From positions 1-64,000 of the forward strand of contig CAZOUM010000007.1 of NCBI GenBank assembly GCA_964582985.1: 64,000 bases of DNA. Direction: 5' to 3'. Shown here piece by piece: positions 8,066 through 16,635 of the stretch (the first letter of the stretch is position 1; each line of letters starts with the position of its first letter). Both the position numbers and the translations under genes were made by a program. Below the pieces are notes generated by a model, which saw only the letters and a program-made list of their open reading frames with translations, was not told the origin of the DNA and ran no database searches. The stretch is from CAZQYB01 sp964582985 (lineage in GTDB: Bacteria; Planctomycetota; Phycisphaerae; Sedimentisphaerales; Anaerobacaceae).

Positions 8066-10620
8066 AGGATTCAATCATATTTACATTCTCAGGTATCTTA
8101 ATCATGGCTCTGCCCGCCTTGGTATGTGCGAACTCCGCGCCGGTTGTGAGCAATGTAACTGCCGGTCAGCGTACAGATGTTTCGAAGCTGGTGGACATTC
8201 ATTACGACCTTGCCGACGCGGACGGGGATACCTGCACCGTCTGGGTGGAGGTCAGTGATGACGGTGGTTCGAGCTGGTCTGTTCAGGCGGTTTCTTTTTC
8301 CGGGGCTGTCGGCGAAGGAATTGCTGCGGGTGCAGGCAAACATATTATCTGGGACTGCGGGTTCGACCTGGCTGGTGTTTATGGCACTAACTACAAAGCT
8401 AGGGTAAGCGCCGATGACGTGCAGACACCATTAGATATGGTGCTTATCCCCAGCGGAGAGTTTGATATGGGCGACCACCATGATGGGACGCCGTGGTCCT
8501 TACCTATCCACGCGGTTTATGTCGACCCATTCTATATGAACCGTTACGAGGCCACCAATCAGCAATACTGCGATTACTTAAACTCAGCTTACTCTCAAAG
8601 CTTGATTGAAGTCCGTGATGGTGGGGTGGTCTATGCGGCTCCCGGCGGCAGCGATGCCTACTGTAATACGCACGAATATGATTCAGAAAGCAGGATTTGC
8701 TTCAACGGCAGCACGTTTACGGTCCTCTCCGGCAAAGAGGACCATCCGATGGTGGAGGTAAGCTGGTGCGGTGCAGTTGCCTATTGTGATTTTTATGGCT
8801 ACCGTCTCCCAACTGAGGCCGAGTGGGAATACGCAGGGCGTGGAGGCGAGAAAAATCCTTATTATCGGTACCCCTTTGGGGACATCGAACATGGGTCCAA
8901 GGCGAATTACTGGGAAACCGGGGACCCGTACGAAACGGGACCGTGGCCGTGGACAACTCCGGTAGGTTATTACGATGGCGGCCAAACCCCTCCCGGCTCA
9001 GATATGGCTAATGGCTATGGCTTGTACGACATAGCAGGCAATGTCTGGGAATGGTGCAATGACTGGCACAGTTCAACCTACTATTCTTCGAGTCCCTACT
9101 ATAATCCCCAAGGGGCTGCCGGCGGCACCAATCGTGTTCTTCGAGGCGGCTGCTGGGCCAGTTGCTCAACCCCCTGCCGGCTTGCATTTCGGCCCTGTGG
9201 CCCGCCCGATATCCGGTCCAACTGCGGCGGGTTTCGTGTTGTTGCCGATTCGAATTTCGGGCGGGCGGATTCAGGGCCGTTTACAATTGCTAATCGTGAT
9301 ATCTGGTACGTTGACAACGATGCCGCCAACGACCCTGGGCCGAATAACCCTGACATAAGTGACCCCAATGAGGACGGCTCTGCCGAACATCCATTCGATA
9401 ACATCCAGGAAGCTATCGATATTACTGTGGATGGCGACACTGTAATCGTTGCTGCAGGTACATACAACGAGGTGATTGACTTCATCGGCAAGGCCATCAC
9501 GCTGCGCAGCTCCGATGGTGCCGATGTGACCACTATCGACGCCGCCGGCTTGAACGCAAGCGTGGTCAAGTGCGTAAGTGGCGAGGGGCTCGACGCCGTC
9601 CTTGATGGGTTTACCCTCACTGGGGGCACTGGTACGCTCTTTGCACTTTACGGAGGAGACCTTTATCCTTGTGGTGGCGGGATATTTATCATTGGCGGCG
9701 CAAGTCCGTCTGTGACTAACTGCACCCTAAGTGGCAACTATGCATATGCCGGTGGTGGGATGTGTAACTACGAAAGCAGCCCGACGGTGACCAACTGCGT
9801 GTTCATTGGGAACTCGGCCGAAGAATACGGCGGCGGGATGTACAACCACGACAGCGAGACGATGGTCACCAACTGCACGTTCAGCGGCAACGTTGCTGAT
9901 GCGAACGGCGGCGGGATGTACGTCAGTGACAGCAACGCGACGCTGACAAACTGTATCCTTTGGGGCAATACAGCATCAGATGGGAATGAAATCGCTTTAA
10001 GCAACTCCTCGACAATAGATGTGAGCTACTGCGATGTTAAGGGGCAAGAGGGCGGAATATATAATGATGGAAGTTTAATGGTTTGGGCAGATAATATCGA
10101 GGCCGATCCCTGTTTTGTTGAGCCGGGGAAGTGGGTGGATGCAAATGACCCCAATATTGTTGTCGAGCCGAATGACCCGAATGCCGTCTGGGTAGATGGT
10201 GACTATCACTTAAAGAGCGAAGGCTGGCGATGGGATGCCATTGCCAACCCTCCTCGCTGGGGATATGATTATGTCACAAGCAGATGCATCGACGCAGGCA
10301 ATCCTGGTTCACCGCTTCGCGAAGAACTCCTCACAATTCCCGAAGACCCGCCCAACGATTTCGGGCAGAACCTGCGAATCAATATGGGCGCCTACGGCGG
10401 CACGGCTAAGGCCTCTATGCCGCCTTACGACTGGGCGCTTTTAGGCGACCTGACAAATGATGGTATTGTAGATTTCGAGGATTTTGCTTACCAGGCGGAG
10501 GATTGGCGACAAAGTCAAAGCGAACAGCCGGGCGATTTGAATAGAAACGGCTTAATAGATTTTGCCGACCTGTTTCTGCTGACCGAAGACTGGCTCAAAA
10601 CAACGAGCTGGCACGAGTGA
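8062..10620 (+). CDS. Secreted FGE-like / parallel beta-helix / dockerin fusion protein
   Basis: 852 residues with a signal peptide (residues 1-24, ending ALVCANS). An Ig-like domain (about 26-118) is followed by a formylglycine-generating-enzyme-like fold (about 127-392: MVLIPSGEFDMGD, YRLPTEAEWEYAGRGG, GNVWEWCNDW, RGGCW, GGFRVV). A right-handed beta-helix follows (about 405-690: YVDNDAA, repeated SPTVTNCVFIGNSA-type turns). The C-terminus has two dockerin-like calcium loops (GDLTNDGIVDFEDF and GDLNRNGLIDFADL). FGE folds either oxidise cysteine or act as binding modules; several Cys lie after RGGCW, but activity is not provable. The beta-helix suggests polysaccharide binding or cleavage. It sits between the broken and intact copies of the ECF sigma gene. 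Confidence 0.85.
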   Translation: MKDSIIFTFSGILIMALPALVCANSAPVVSNVTAGQRTDVSKLVDIHYDLADADGDTCTVWVEVSDDGGSSWSVQAVSFSGAVGEGIAAGAGKHIIWDCGFDLAGVYGTNYKARVSADDVQTPLDMVLIPSGEFDMGDHHDGTPWSLPIHAVYVDPFYMNRYEATNQQYCDYLNSAYSQSLIEVRDGGVVYAAPGGSDAYCNTHEYDSESRICFNGSTFTVLSGKEDHPMVEVSWCGAVAYCDFYGYRLPTEAEWEYAGRGGEKNPYYRYPFGDIEHGSKANYWETGDPYETGPWPWTTPVGYYDGGQTPPGSDMANGYGLYDIAGNVWEWCNDWHSSTYYSSSPYYNPQGAAGGTNRVLRGGCWASCSTPCRLAFRPCGPPDIRSNCGGFRVVADSNFGRADSGPFTIANRDIWYVDNDAANDPGPNNPDISDPNEDGSAEHPFDNIQEAIDITVDGDTVIVAAGTYNEVIDFIGKAITLRSSDGADVTTIDAAGLNASVVKCVSGEGLDAVLDGFTLTGGTGTLFALYGGDLYPCGGGIFIIGGASPSVTNCTLSGNYAYAGGGMCNYESSPTVTNCVFIGNSAEEYGGGMYNHDSETMVTNCTFSGNVADANGGGMYVSDSNATLTNCILWGNTASDGNEIALSNSSTIDVSYCDVKGQEGGIYNDGSLMVWADNIEADPCFVEPGKWVDANDPNIVVEPNDPNAVWVDGDYHLKSEGWRWDAIANPPRWGYDYVTSRCIDAGNPGSPLREELLTIPEDPPNDFGQNLRINMGAYGGTAKASMPPYDWALLGDLTNDGIVDFEDFAYQAEDWRQSQSEQPGDLNRNGLIDFADLFLLTEDWLKTTSWHE

Positions 10621-10708
10621 TACGTACCTTGCTATTGAACACGGGAGTCAATATGCCAGGTGCGTGAAGTCTGCGGCTCTGGGCCTTTGAAATTTTGTCT
10701 GTCATTTT

Positions 10709-10729
10709 GATTCCCGATTCCTGATTTTC
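10709..10729. repeat. Three-unit heptamer repeat, GATTCCN type
   Basis: GATTCCC, GATTCCT and GATTTTC follow each other in phase in the 227-bp gap before the ECF sigma gene. It is a third sequence version of the 7-bp repeats seen at the window start. Confidence 0.5.
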
Positions 10730-10847
10730 CCCTGTGCCTTGCGGTTGGCTGGTCCAATTTTGGAATTGCCCTATGACTATGAGATTTTAATTTACTTCTA
10801 AATCCCTTATAATATCATTTTGGACTGTGAGTTTAAGGGTTTGAAGA

Positions 10848-11459
10848 ATGAAGCCCGTCTCGGACAAAAAAATCGATGCAGAGCTTCTCGAGCGCTACAC
10901 AGCCGGCGATGAGGCTGCGTTCCGGGAAATCGTAAGTCACTATAAGGACAGCCTTTATGCGTTTTTGAGGTATTTTCTAAACCGGCAGGACCTCGTTGAC
11001 GATGTCTTCCAGGAAACATTTCTGCAGCTATTTACCAGCCGAGAAAGTTTCGATACCAGCCGCTCTCTGCGCCCCTGGCTGTTTACTATTGCTGCCAATA
11101 AGGCAAAAGATGCCCTTCGCAGGCAGCAGCGAACGGCCGCTATTCCCATAGGCACCATAGCAGAGTCGGGGGAACTGTCGTTCGATGATGTGCTGAACGT
11201 TCTTACGTCCGATACTACAACTCCTTACGATAAACTGCAAAAGGCCGAAATCGCTGCACAGGTTGGGAAAATCATAGCGAATATGCCGGAAAATTTGCGC
11301 GAAATATTAGTTTTGGCCTACTTTAACAAATTTTCTTACAAACAAATGGCCCAGATTTTAAGTATACCTATCGGGACCGTCAAGAGCAGACTCCACACAG
11401 CCGTTGGACGTTTTGCGAAGGAGTGGAAAGCAGCGTTCGGGAGCACAGAAACTAAATGA
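10848..11459 (+). CDS. ECF-type RNA polymerase sigma factor
   Basis: 203 residues, the usual length for an extracytoplasmic-function sigma factor. Region 2 (about 10-85) has ERYTAGDEAAFREIVSHYKD, the core-binding FLNRQDLVDDVFQETFLQ and the -10-recognising RSLRPWLFTIAANKAKDALRR. Region 4 (about 135-190) has LREILVLAYFNKFSYKQMAQ then LSIPIGTVKSRLHTAVGR. The stop overlaps the start of the next gene (ATGAG at 11456), the classic sigma/anti-sigma coupling. A TATAAT lies at 10808-10813 without an obvious -35. Its first 91 bases are duplicated at 7263. Confidence 0.93.
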   Translation: MKPVSDKKIDAELLERYTAGDEAAFREIVSHYKDSLYAFLRYFLNRQDLVDDVFQETFLQLFTSRESFDTSRSLRPWLFTIAANKAKDALRRQQRTAAIPIGTIAESGELSFDDVLNVLTSDTTTPYDKLQKAEIAAQVGKIIANMPENLREILVLAYFNKFSYKQMAQILSIPIGTVKSRLHTAVGRFAKEWKAAFGSTETK

Positions 11460-12487
11460 GTTCGCTGAGCAACGAGCAAAAACAGCTACTATTTGACTAC
11501 TGCTTGGGCTTGACGTCGGAAAAAGAGGCTGCCGAGGCCAAGGCCTTGTTTTTCTCCAACGAAGAGGCGGCCGAAATTCACGCAAAGCTAAAAGCTTCTC
11601 TCTCCCCCCTTGATAGCCTCACGCCTGAACCTTGCCCGGATAGCCTGGCGGAACGCACCGTTGGTCGGCTCAATAATCTTGCACGGTCAAGCCAGCTCCG
11701 CCTCGAACAATTGCTCACAGCCGAACAAGCTCGCCCTGTTACCACAAAGAGTCGAATCTGGTGGAACTTCGGTAAAGTAGCGGCCGCCGCGGCGGTGATT
11801 TTCATTGTTTTGGGAACCTGGTTCGCTCCTCTGGATTACGCCCGTGAAAAGTATCGGCAGTACCAATGCCAAATGGGACTGGGCCGAATCTTCCGGGGCA
11901 TAAACAACTACAGTTCTGACCACGATGGCACGATGCCCACTGTTGCAACGGCACCGGGTGCACCCTGGTGGAAGGTAGGCTGCCAGGGCAGGGAAAACCA
12001 TTCCGGCACGCGCAGTATGTGGCTGCTGGTAAAAGGCCGCTACGTCAAGCCGGCCGATTTTGTCTGCCCGGGCAAAAAGCAAAGCTTAGCAATCCGACTC
12101 GACCCCTCGCAAGTACAAATCCGCAACGACTTCCCCGGCAGAAATTACATAACTTACAGCGTTCGGATAACGTGCACCAAACCTGCAAAACTGCAGCTAC
12201 GCGGGCGAAGAATTTTGATTTCAGATTTGAGCCCCCTTTTCGAAAACCTGCCGCAGAATTACGACAGGCCGTTCAACCTCGAATTGGACCAGAAAATGTT
12301 GACTCGCAACAGCATCAACCACAACCGTCGCGGCCAAAATGTCCTGTTCAGCGACGGCACCGTCAAATTTATAAAAAACCGTCACACCGATATTTCAGAC
12401 GATGATATATTTACACTCCAGGGCACTACCACATATCACGGCTGCGAAACCCCCTCCTGCGAAACCGACACCTTCCTTGCCCCCTAA
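11456..12487 (+). CDS. Membrane anti-sigma-type regulator with prepilin-like H-X-DG tail
   Basis: 343 residues. The cytoplasmic N-terminus (1-95) is acidic and helical (LSNEQKQLLFDYCLGLTSEK), as in anti-sigma factors, but lacks the H-x3-C-x2-C zinc motif. One membrane helix follows near 103-122 (VAAAAAVIFIVLGTWFAPL). The outer part resembles the C-terminal half of the planctomycete 'prepilin-type H-X9-DG' family: SDHDGTMP, then NHNRRGQNVLFSDGTVKF near 285-302, with ten residues between H and DG. The overlapping start with the sigma gene argues that it restrains that factor; what the external domain senses is unknown. It ends by overlapping queG (convergent) by 4 bases. Confidence 0.75.
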   Translation: MSSLSNEQKQLLFDYCLGLTSEKEAAEAKALFFSNEEAAEIHAKLKASLSPLDSLTPEPCPDSLAERTVGRLNNLARSSQLRLEQLLTAEQARPVTTKSRIWWNFGKVAAAAAVIFIVLGTWFAPLDYAREKYRQYQCQMGLGRIFRGINNYSSDHDGTMPTVATAPGAPWWKVGCQGRENHSGTRSMWLLVKGRYVKPADFVCPGKKQSLAIRLDPSQVQIRNDFPGRNYITYSVRITCTKPAKLQLRGRRILISDLSPLFENLPQNYDRPFNLELDQKMLTRNSINHNRRGQNVLFSDGTVKFIKNRHTDISDDDIFTLQGTTTYHGCETPSCETDTFLAP

Positions 12488-13491
12488 CCTTTTTCTTTCC
12501 TTATATTCGCAAGGCAGACTCGGGCGTTTCGCTTTAATCCTTCCAGGCCCAGACGCTTAATAACCGAATCGGAGAATCGGGCCTCGAAGTTATAGGGCAG
12601 TCCCGCGGGCCTGGGCCTACTTAGAATCTCGCGCAGGTCAAGTTCGGCTCTATCAGTGTAGAATTTGAACTGCCTGTTCTGGCATACCGGCGCTTTTTGT
12701 TGATATGGGCAGGCAAGGACACACTCGTCACAGCCGAAGAGGCGGTCGCCTATCTTCTCGGCCAAATCGGCCGGTATTTCGCCTTTGTGCTCTATCGTCA
12801 GGTAGCTGATACATTTATTGGCATCAAATTGCCCATCCGCCCTTAGAGCCCCCGTTGGGCAGGCCTCTATACACTTATTGCAGTCCGCGCAGTCGCCGGT
12901 AATCCGCTTATCATTTTGCAGGCTCAGCGTTGTTACAATCTCGCCTAAGAATATCTGCGGCCCAAGCTCGGGATTTATCAGCATATGGTTCTTCCCAATA
13001 AAGCCAAGCCCGGCTCTTGCAGCCAATACCCTCTCTGCCAAAGGAGCCGAATCCACACAAATCTTAAACTTCACGTCTTCGCCAGTAAGCGAGATTATAA
13101 ACTCAGTTAATTTGCGCAATCGTTTCTTAATAAACGAATGATAGTCTTCGTATTGGGCGTAGTTGGCAATTCTACCTGTGGGCTCTCTCGTATGCTGAAG
13201 ATGAGATTGCCGCGCATCGCTGCGCGATGCTCGCAATGACAGCGAACGTTTTGGTGGCGTGTAATTTAAGCCAACGCATATAACAGACTGAGCGCCTTCC
13301 AGGAGCTTGGCTGGATTTATGCGCTTTTCGAAATTCCTGTGCATATAGCTCATTCGTCCCGCGTAGCCGGCCCTTAGCCAGTCGGCCAACAACTCCACCC
13401 CCTTAGGGGCTATTGGCGCAGCGTCTGTTATCCCAACCAAATCGAAACCCACCTCAAGCGCCTTTTGCTTTATGTCTTCAGCTAAACTCAT
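12484..13491 (-). CDS. queG: Epoxyqueuosine reductase QueG
   Basis: 335 residues. QueG reduces epoxyqueuosine in tRNA to queuosine with cobalamin and two [4Fe-4S] clusters, and acts in the cytoplasm. Visible marks: the catalytic Asp in CVDSAPLAER (D147), GLGFIGKNHMLI, cluster cysteines C201, C204, C207 and C211 (CADCNKCIEACP), C227, and C253, C256 and C260 (CDECVLACPYQQ). Residues about 82-104, between VGLNYTPP and GRIANYA, are an extra segment absent from ordinary QueG. They are encoded by a palindromic repeat (13179-13248). The rest is intact, so function is probably kept. No Shine-Dalgarno is visible. Confidence 0.93.
   Translation of the reverse strand: MSLAEDIKQKALEVGFDLVGITDAAPIAPKGVELLADWLRAGYAGRMSYMHRNFEKRINPAKLLEGAQSVICVGLNYTPPKRSLSLRASRSDARQSHLQHTREPTGRIANYAQYEDYHSFIKKRLRKLTEFIISLTGEDVKFKICVDSAPLAERVLAARAGLGFIGKNHMLINPELGPQIFLGEIVTTLSLQNDKRITGDCADCNKCIEACPTGALRADGQFDANKCISYLTIEHKGEIPADLAEKIGDRLFGCDECVLACPYQQKAPVCQNRQFKFYTDRAELDLREILSRPRPAGLPYNFEARFSDSVIKRLGLEGLKRNARVCLANIRKEKG
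13179..13248. repeat. Palindromic dispersed-type repeat inserted in frame in queG
   Basis: The DNA contains GAGATTGCCGCG, then GCATCGC-TGC-GCGATGC, then CTCGCAATGACA. GATTGC pairs with GCAATG-side bases and GCATCGC with GCGATGC. The sequence is of the 'GAGATTGC...GCAATGAC' kind that is common between genes in many bacterial genomes. Here it is translated as about 23 Arg/Ser-rich residues in a surface loop position of QueG. Confidence 0.7.
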
Positions 13492-13597
13492 AAAAGCGAT
13501 TATACAAAATGTACGTGTAGAGTGGACAGAGAGATTCGAAAATTACAGAGCCGCGGATACCTGTGTTTGCAACACGGTTATGGCACAGATACAGCCC

Positions 13598-16246
13598 TTA
13601 CTCTTCCGCACCCTTTAGCCAGACATCAAGGGTATCCAGGACATCCATATCTTCAGCTTCAGCGTTTCGTTTGGTTCCGGGCGTGGTGTCCATAATGGGG
13701 ACCAGCTTGTGGGCTTTGGGATTTAGTTTCAGCCATTCAGGGGTAGGATTATCAGGCTTCATCACCTGCGGCGTGATAAAAATTGTCAGAACGCTGTGCC
13801 GGATGTCCATCTCTTCCCGTCTGAAGAGCCCGCTGATGAGCGGAATGTCACCGAGGATAGGAACTTTTGTCACCGAACTGCTCATTTCCTGCTGGCGCAG
13901 CCCCCCAAGGACAAGGGTCTGCCCCTGCTGGACGTTGATTTCCGTCTTGCATTGTCGGGTTGTAAGTTCCGGCAGCCCCCCGTTCTTCGTAAACGTAAAA
14001 GTACCGACCTTGACATCAACCACGAGGTTGATTGTCCCATCCGCCAGAAGCGTAGGTACAATTTCTCCTATGGTGTCCGCAGAAATATCACTCTTATCGA
14101 TAATGGGTCGGCCTGTTACATCATAGCCTTCGGTGAAGAAGTAATTGAGCGTTTTTCGGATATTAATCATTGCCTTCTTCCCGCTCATTGCAACGGTCCT
14201 TGGGTTTGCCAGAATCGTTCCTTTGCCGTCCCTGACCAGGGTATTGAGGCGAATGAAGAACTCGCGGGGCAGCCTGCCAACCCCCTGGTATAACGACTGT
14301 CCCACGCCCGCCATGGTATTCAGACTGTCCAGGGCCCCACTTGGAAATCCTGCCCGGTAATCTTCGTCCTCGCTGCCGCCGCCGACGTGCGGGAATTTCT
14401 GGATGGCGCTTCCTGCGGGCTGAAAGAACCCAATGTGCCTGTCAACGTAGGTCCAGTCGAGGCCGAGGTCGCGGTTCGCCTCGTCCAACAGTTCAACCGC
14501 CAGGAAGTCCACAAGGATATGGGGAGCAAGCGTATCAATCAGTCGCAAATCGCTGCGGAACCTACGTAATACATCCGGCGGGCCCTTGAACAGGACGATG
14601 TTGCGTGCGGCGTTCGCGGTCAGGTATTGGCCATAACCGGCGGAAAGAGAGGCAACGGCTTCTTCGACCGTCATATGTAAAGGCCTCACGATTTCAGTGA
14701 CAAACCCGGTCTTTTCGGCCGGTCTAAAACGTCGCTCGTCGCTCGTCGCTCGTCGCTCGTCTTCCGGGGCACGGACCGGTTCAACGGCGGGGTCACGCCC
14801 CATCGGCGGGCCGATGTGCTGCGATGCGGAGGCATCGACATATCGCTCAGGCAGGTCCAGTCGATAGATATCGGGTTGACGGATATCATCCTCCTCGCTG
14901 ACTATGTTTGCTATCGTGAGGAGAACCGAACGTCCGTCGGGCGACCAGGATATGTCACGCATTTCTTCCCTGTCTAATTTGGCACGAATTTTCTTTCCGT
15001 CGATTTGTTCATCATAAATGAGAATGTCATCGGCACTTTTATCGCGGACGTCATAGATACTGAGGACCCATTGTGGGCTTTCAGATTCGGCGTCCGGCCC
15101 CCAATTCCTCACCGTGGAACGCTCGGTAACAAAGGCGATTTTGGTACTGTCGTATGACCATTTCGCCGACTCAAAGTCGTTATATACGCCTGTCTCTCGC
15201 GGGTAGGACGTCATAATCGGCTCATAGCCGCCTTTTACGGGGTCCATCATGTAAAATGTGGCTATCTTATTGCCTTGATTGTCGAACCTATCCCCTTCGG
15301 CGAGAATCCACCGGCCGTCCCAGGACCAGAAGGGTTCGTCGATGTCAAATTGCTCTTCAGTGGCCTGAGAAGTAGCGTTGGTAAGATTTCGGGCTTCGGA
15401 GCCGTCCGGCCGGACAACCCAGCAATCTTCACGTTCGAGATTTCGTTCAGTCTGCGTCATATCGATGCCGCTGGTAAAAGCGACCCATTCTCCGGTCGGG
15501 CTCCACCGTGGTTCGTCTATCTCCACGTCCTGGGCGCCGATATCGGTCAGTAGAACAAGATTCCTGCCGTCAGGGTCCACTGTGGCTGCGTCAAATTCAC
15601 CGCCGCTGCCTTCGACAAGAAGGCAAATCTTAGGGGGCACCGAAGGGCTCCACCTTTGCTCTCTGGCCTCGCCGTGGTCCGCCAGAAGCCACCAGTTCTT
15701 GCCCGACTGAGTGTCGGCCACCCAGACCTGGTGCGTTTGGGAAGGTCCGGGCTCGACCTTATAGGCAACGTATCGGTCGTCCGCCGACCAAAATGGGCCC
15801 GCTTCTTCGTCGATGGCGTCTTGAATATAAGGTGCCGAGATAGAAATTGACCGGTCGGTGAGAACATCGTAGATATAGACCCCGGCCTGGCTTTGGTCGT
15901 CGTCGGCGTTGGAAAACTCGTACGAAAGCTTTCGGCCTGTCCACGACCACTCGGCGAAGAATGGATTTCCAATGGGCGTAACCGTTTTCTCGCCCGAGCC
16001 GTCCGAATTCATAATCAGAAGCTGGCTCTGGTCATCAGAAACTTCCCGGATGAAAGCTATCAGGTCCCCGTGATACGCCCATGAGAGAGCAACGCATCTG
16101 CCGTCATTGGTAAGCTGCGTAAGCGTTACACCATCGGCTACGTACTCCGCCCGCGCGGCGCTGCAGACCAGCAGCACAACAAAAGTCAACAATAGCAGGT
16201 AATGCCTATTTCTTTCCAAAACGCTATTCCCCAGCTCCTTTGACAT
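13598..16246 (-). CDS. TolB-type beta-propeller fused to a secretin (GspD/PilQ-like) domain
   Basis: 882 residues with an N-terminal membrane/signal segment (HYLLLLTFVVLLVCSAARA, about 14-32). Residues about 35-470 are WD40/PD40-like TolB repeats (SWAYHGDLIAFIREVS, WSPTGEWVAFTSG, WSYDSTKIAFVTE, SWSPDGRSVLL). Residues about 510-600 look like a secretin N-domain (IVRPLHMTVEEAVASL, then FKGPPDVLRRF, then LAPHILVDFLAVEL). Residues about 650-845 are the secretin core (GKGTILANPRTVAMSGKKA, GQTLVLGGL, VPILGDIPLISGLF, LTIFITPQVM). The joining linker contains DERRATSDERR, encoded by the 7-bp tandem repeat. A typical secretin is multimeric in the outer membrane; here a propeller replaces the usual N0-N1 modules. 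No other type II secretion or pilus gene is nearby. Confidence 0.85.
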   Translation of the reverse strand: MSKELGNSVLERNRHYLLLLTFVVLLVCSAARAEYVADGVTLTQLTNDGRCVALSWAYHGDLIAFIREVSDDQSQLLIMNSDGSGEKTVTPIGNPFFAEWSWTGRKLSYEFSNADDDQSQAGVYIYDVLTDRSISISAPYIQDAIDEEAGPFWSADDRYVAYKVEPGPSQTHQVWVADTQSGKNWWLLADHGEAREQRWSPSVPPKICLLVEGSGGEFDAATVDPDGRNLVLLTDIGAQDVEIDEPRWSPTGEWVAFTSGIDMTQTERNLEREDCWVVRPDGSEARNLTNATSQATEEQFDIDEPFWSWDGRWILAEGDRFDNQGNKIATFYMMDPVKGGYEPIMTSYPRETGVYNDFESAKWSYDSTKIAFVTERSTVRNWGPDAESESPQWVLSIYDVRDKSADDILIYDEQIDGKKIRAKLDREEMRDISWSPDGRSVLLTIANIVSEEDDIRQPDIYRLDLPERYVDASASQHIGPPMGRDPAVEPVRAPEDERRATSDERRFRPAEKTGFVTEIVRPLHMTVEEAVASLSAGYGQYLTANAARNIVLFKGPPDVLRRFRSDLRLIDTLAPHILVDFLAVELLDEANRDLGLDWTYVDRHIGFFQPAGSAIQKFPHVGGGSEDEDYRAGFPSGALDSLNTMAGVGQSLYQGVGRLPREFFIRLNTLVRDGKGTILANPRTVAMSGKKAMINIRKTLNYFFTEGYDVTGRPIIDKSDISADTIGEIVPTLLADGTINLVVDVKVGTFTFTKNGGLPELTTRQCKTEINVQQGQTLVLGGLRQQEMSSSVTKVPILGDIPLISGLFRREEMDIRHSVLTIFITPQVMKPDNPTPEWLKLNPKAHKLVPIMDTTPGTKRNAEAEDMDVLDTLDVWLKGAEE
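14731..14765. repeat. GTCGCTC heptamer array inside the secretin gene
   Basis: Four perfect GTCGCTC units run from 14731 to 14758, with a degenerate fifth (GTCTTCC). The unit is the reverse complement of a rotation of GACGAGC from 285-312. Because 7 is not a multiple of 3, the coded peptide repeats every 21 bases as DERRATS-DERR, in a linker between the propeller and secretin domains. Confidence 0.85.
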
Positions 16247-16635
16247 CTTATACGCAGCCTAAGAAAGGCTGGCACCCCCAATCCAGCCCCCTTTAAGCGT
16301 CTTTACCAACAATAGCTTCAGCTTCAATCACAGACAAATTTCGCCTTTCTTGTACCTGACGTGCAGCTATGCCGTTTTTATGCAACATAGTTCATTTTCT
16401 CATAAACCCAAATACGGGCTTTTCTAAGGTTTTACGTATGTTGATGCTACATTGGCGTCGAAAGAGCCTTATAAGACCACCAGACAATCAATATAGCGCC
16501 ACAGGAGCACCAAACGACCAAGTTTCCTGCGCACTAGCTGGGCCCGTCCAGGAGACTTCGAAGCATTAAGGAATGACCGCGTGCGTCCCGACTGTTGCGC
16601 AGTCGCTAAAACGGGATGACCGTATAACTGCACAC
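16247..16635. other. Gene-free stretch between two minus-strand genes
   Basis: 389 bases. Short frames on both strands have no ribosome-binding site and no recognisable protein. I see no clear terminator, promoter or structured RNA. Confidence 0.4.
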
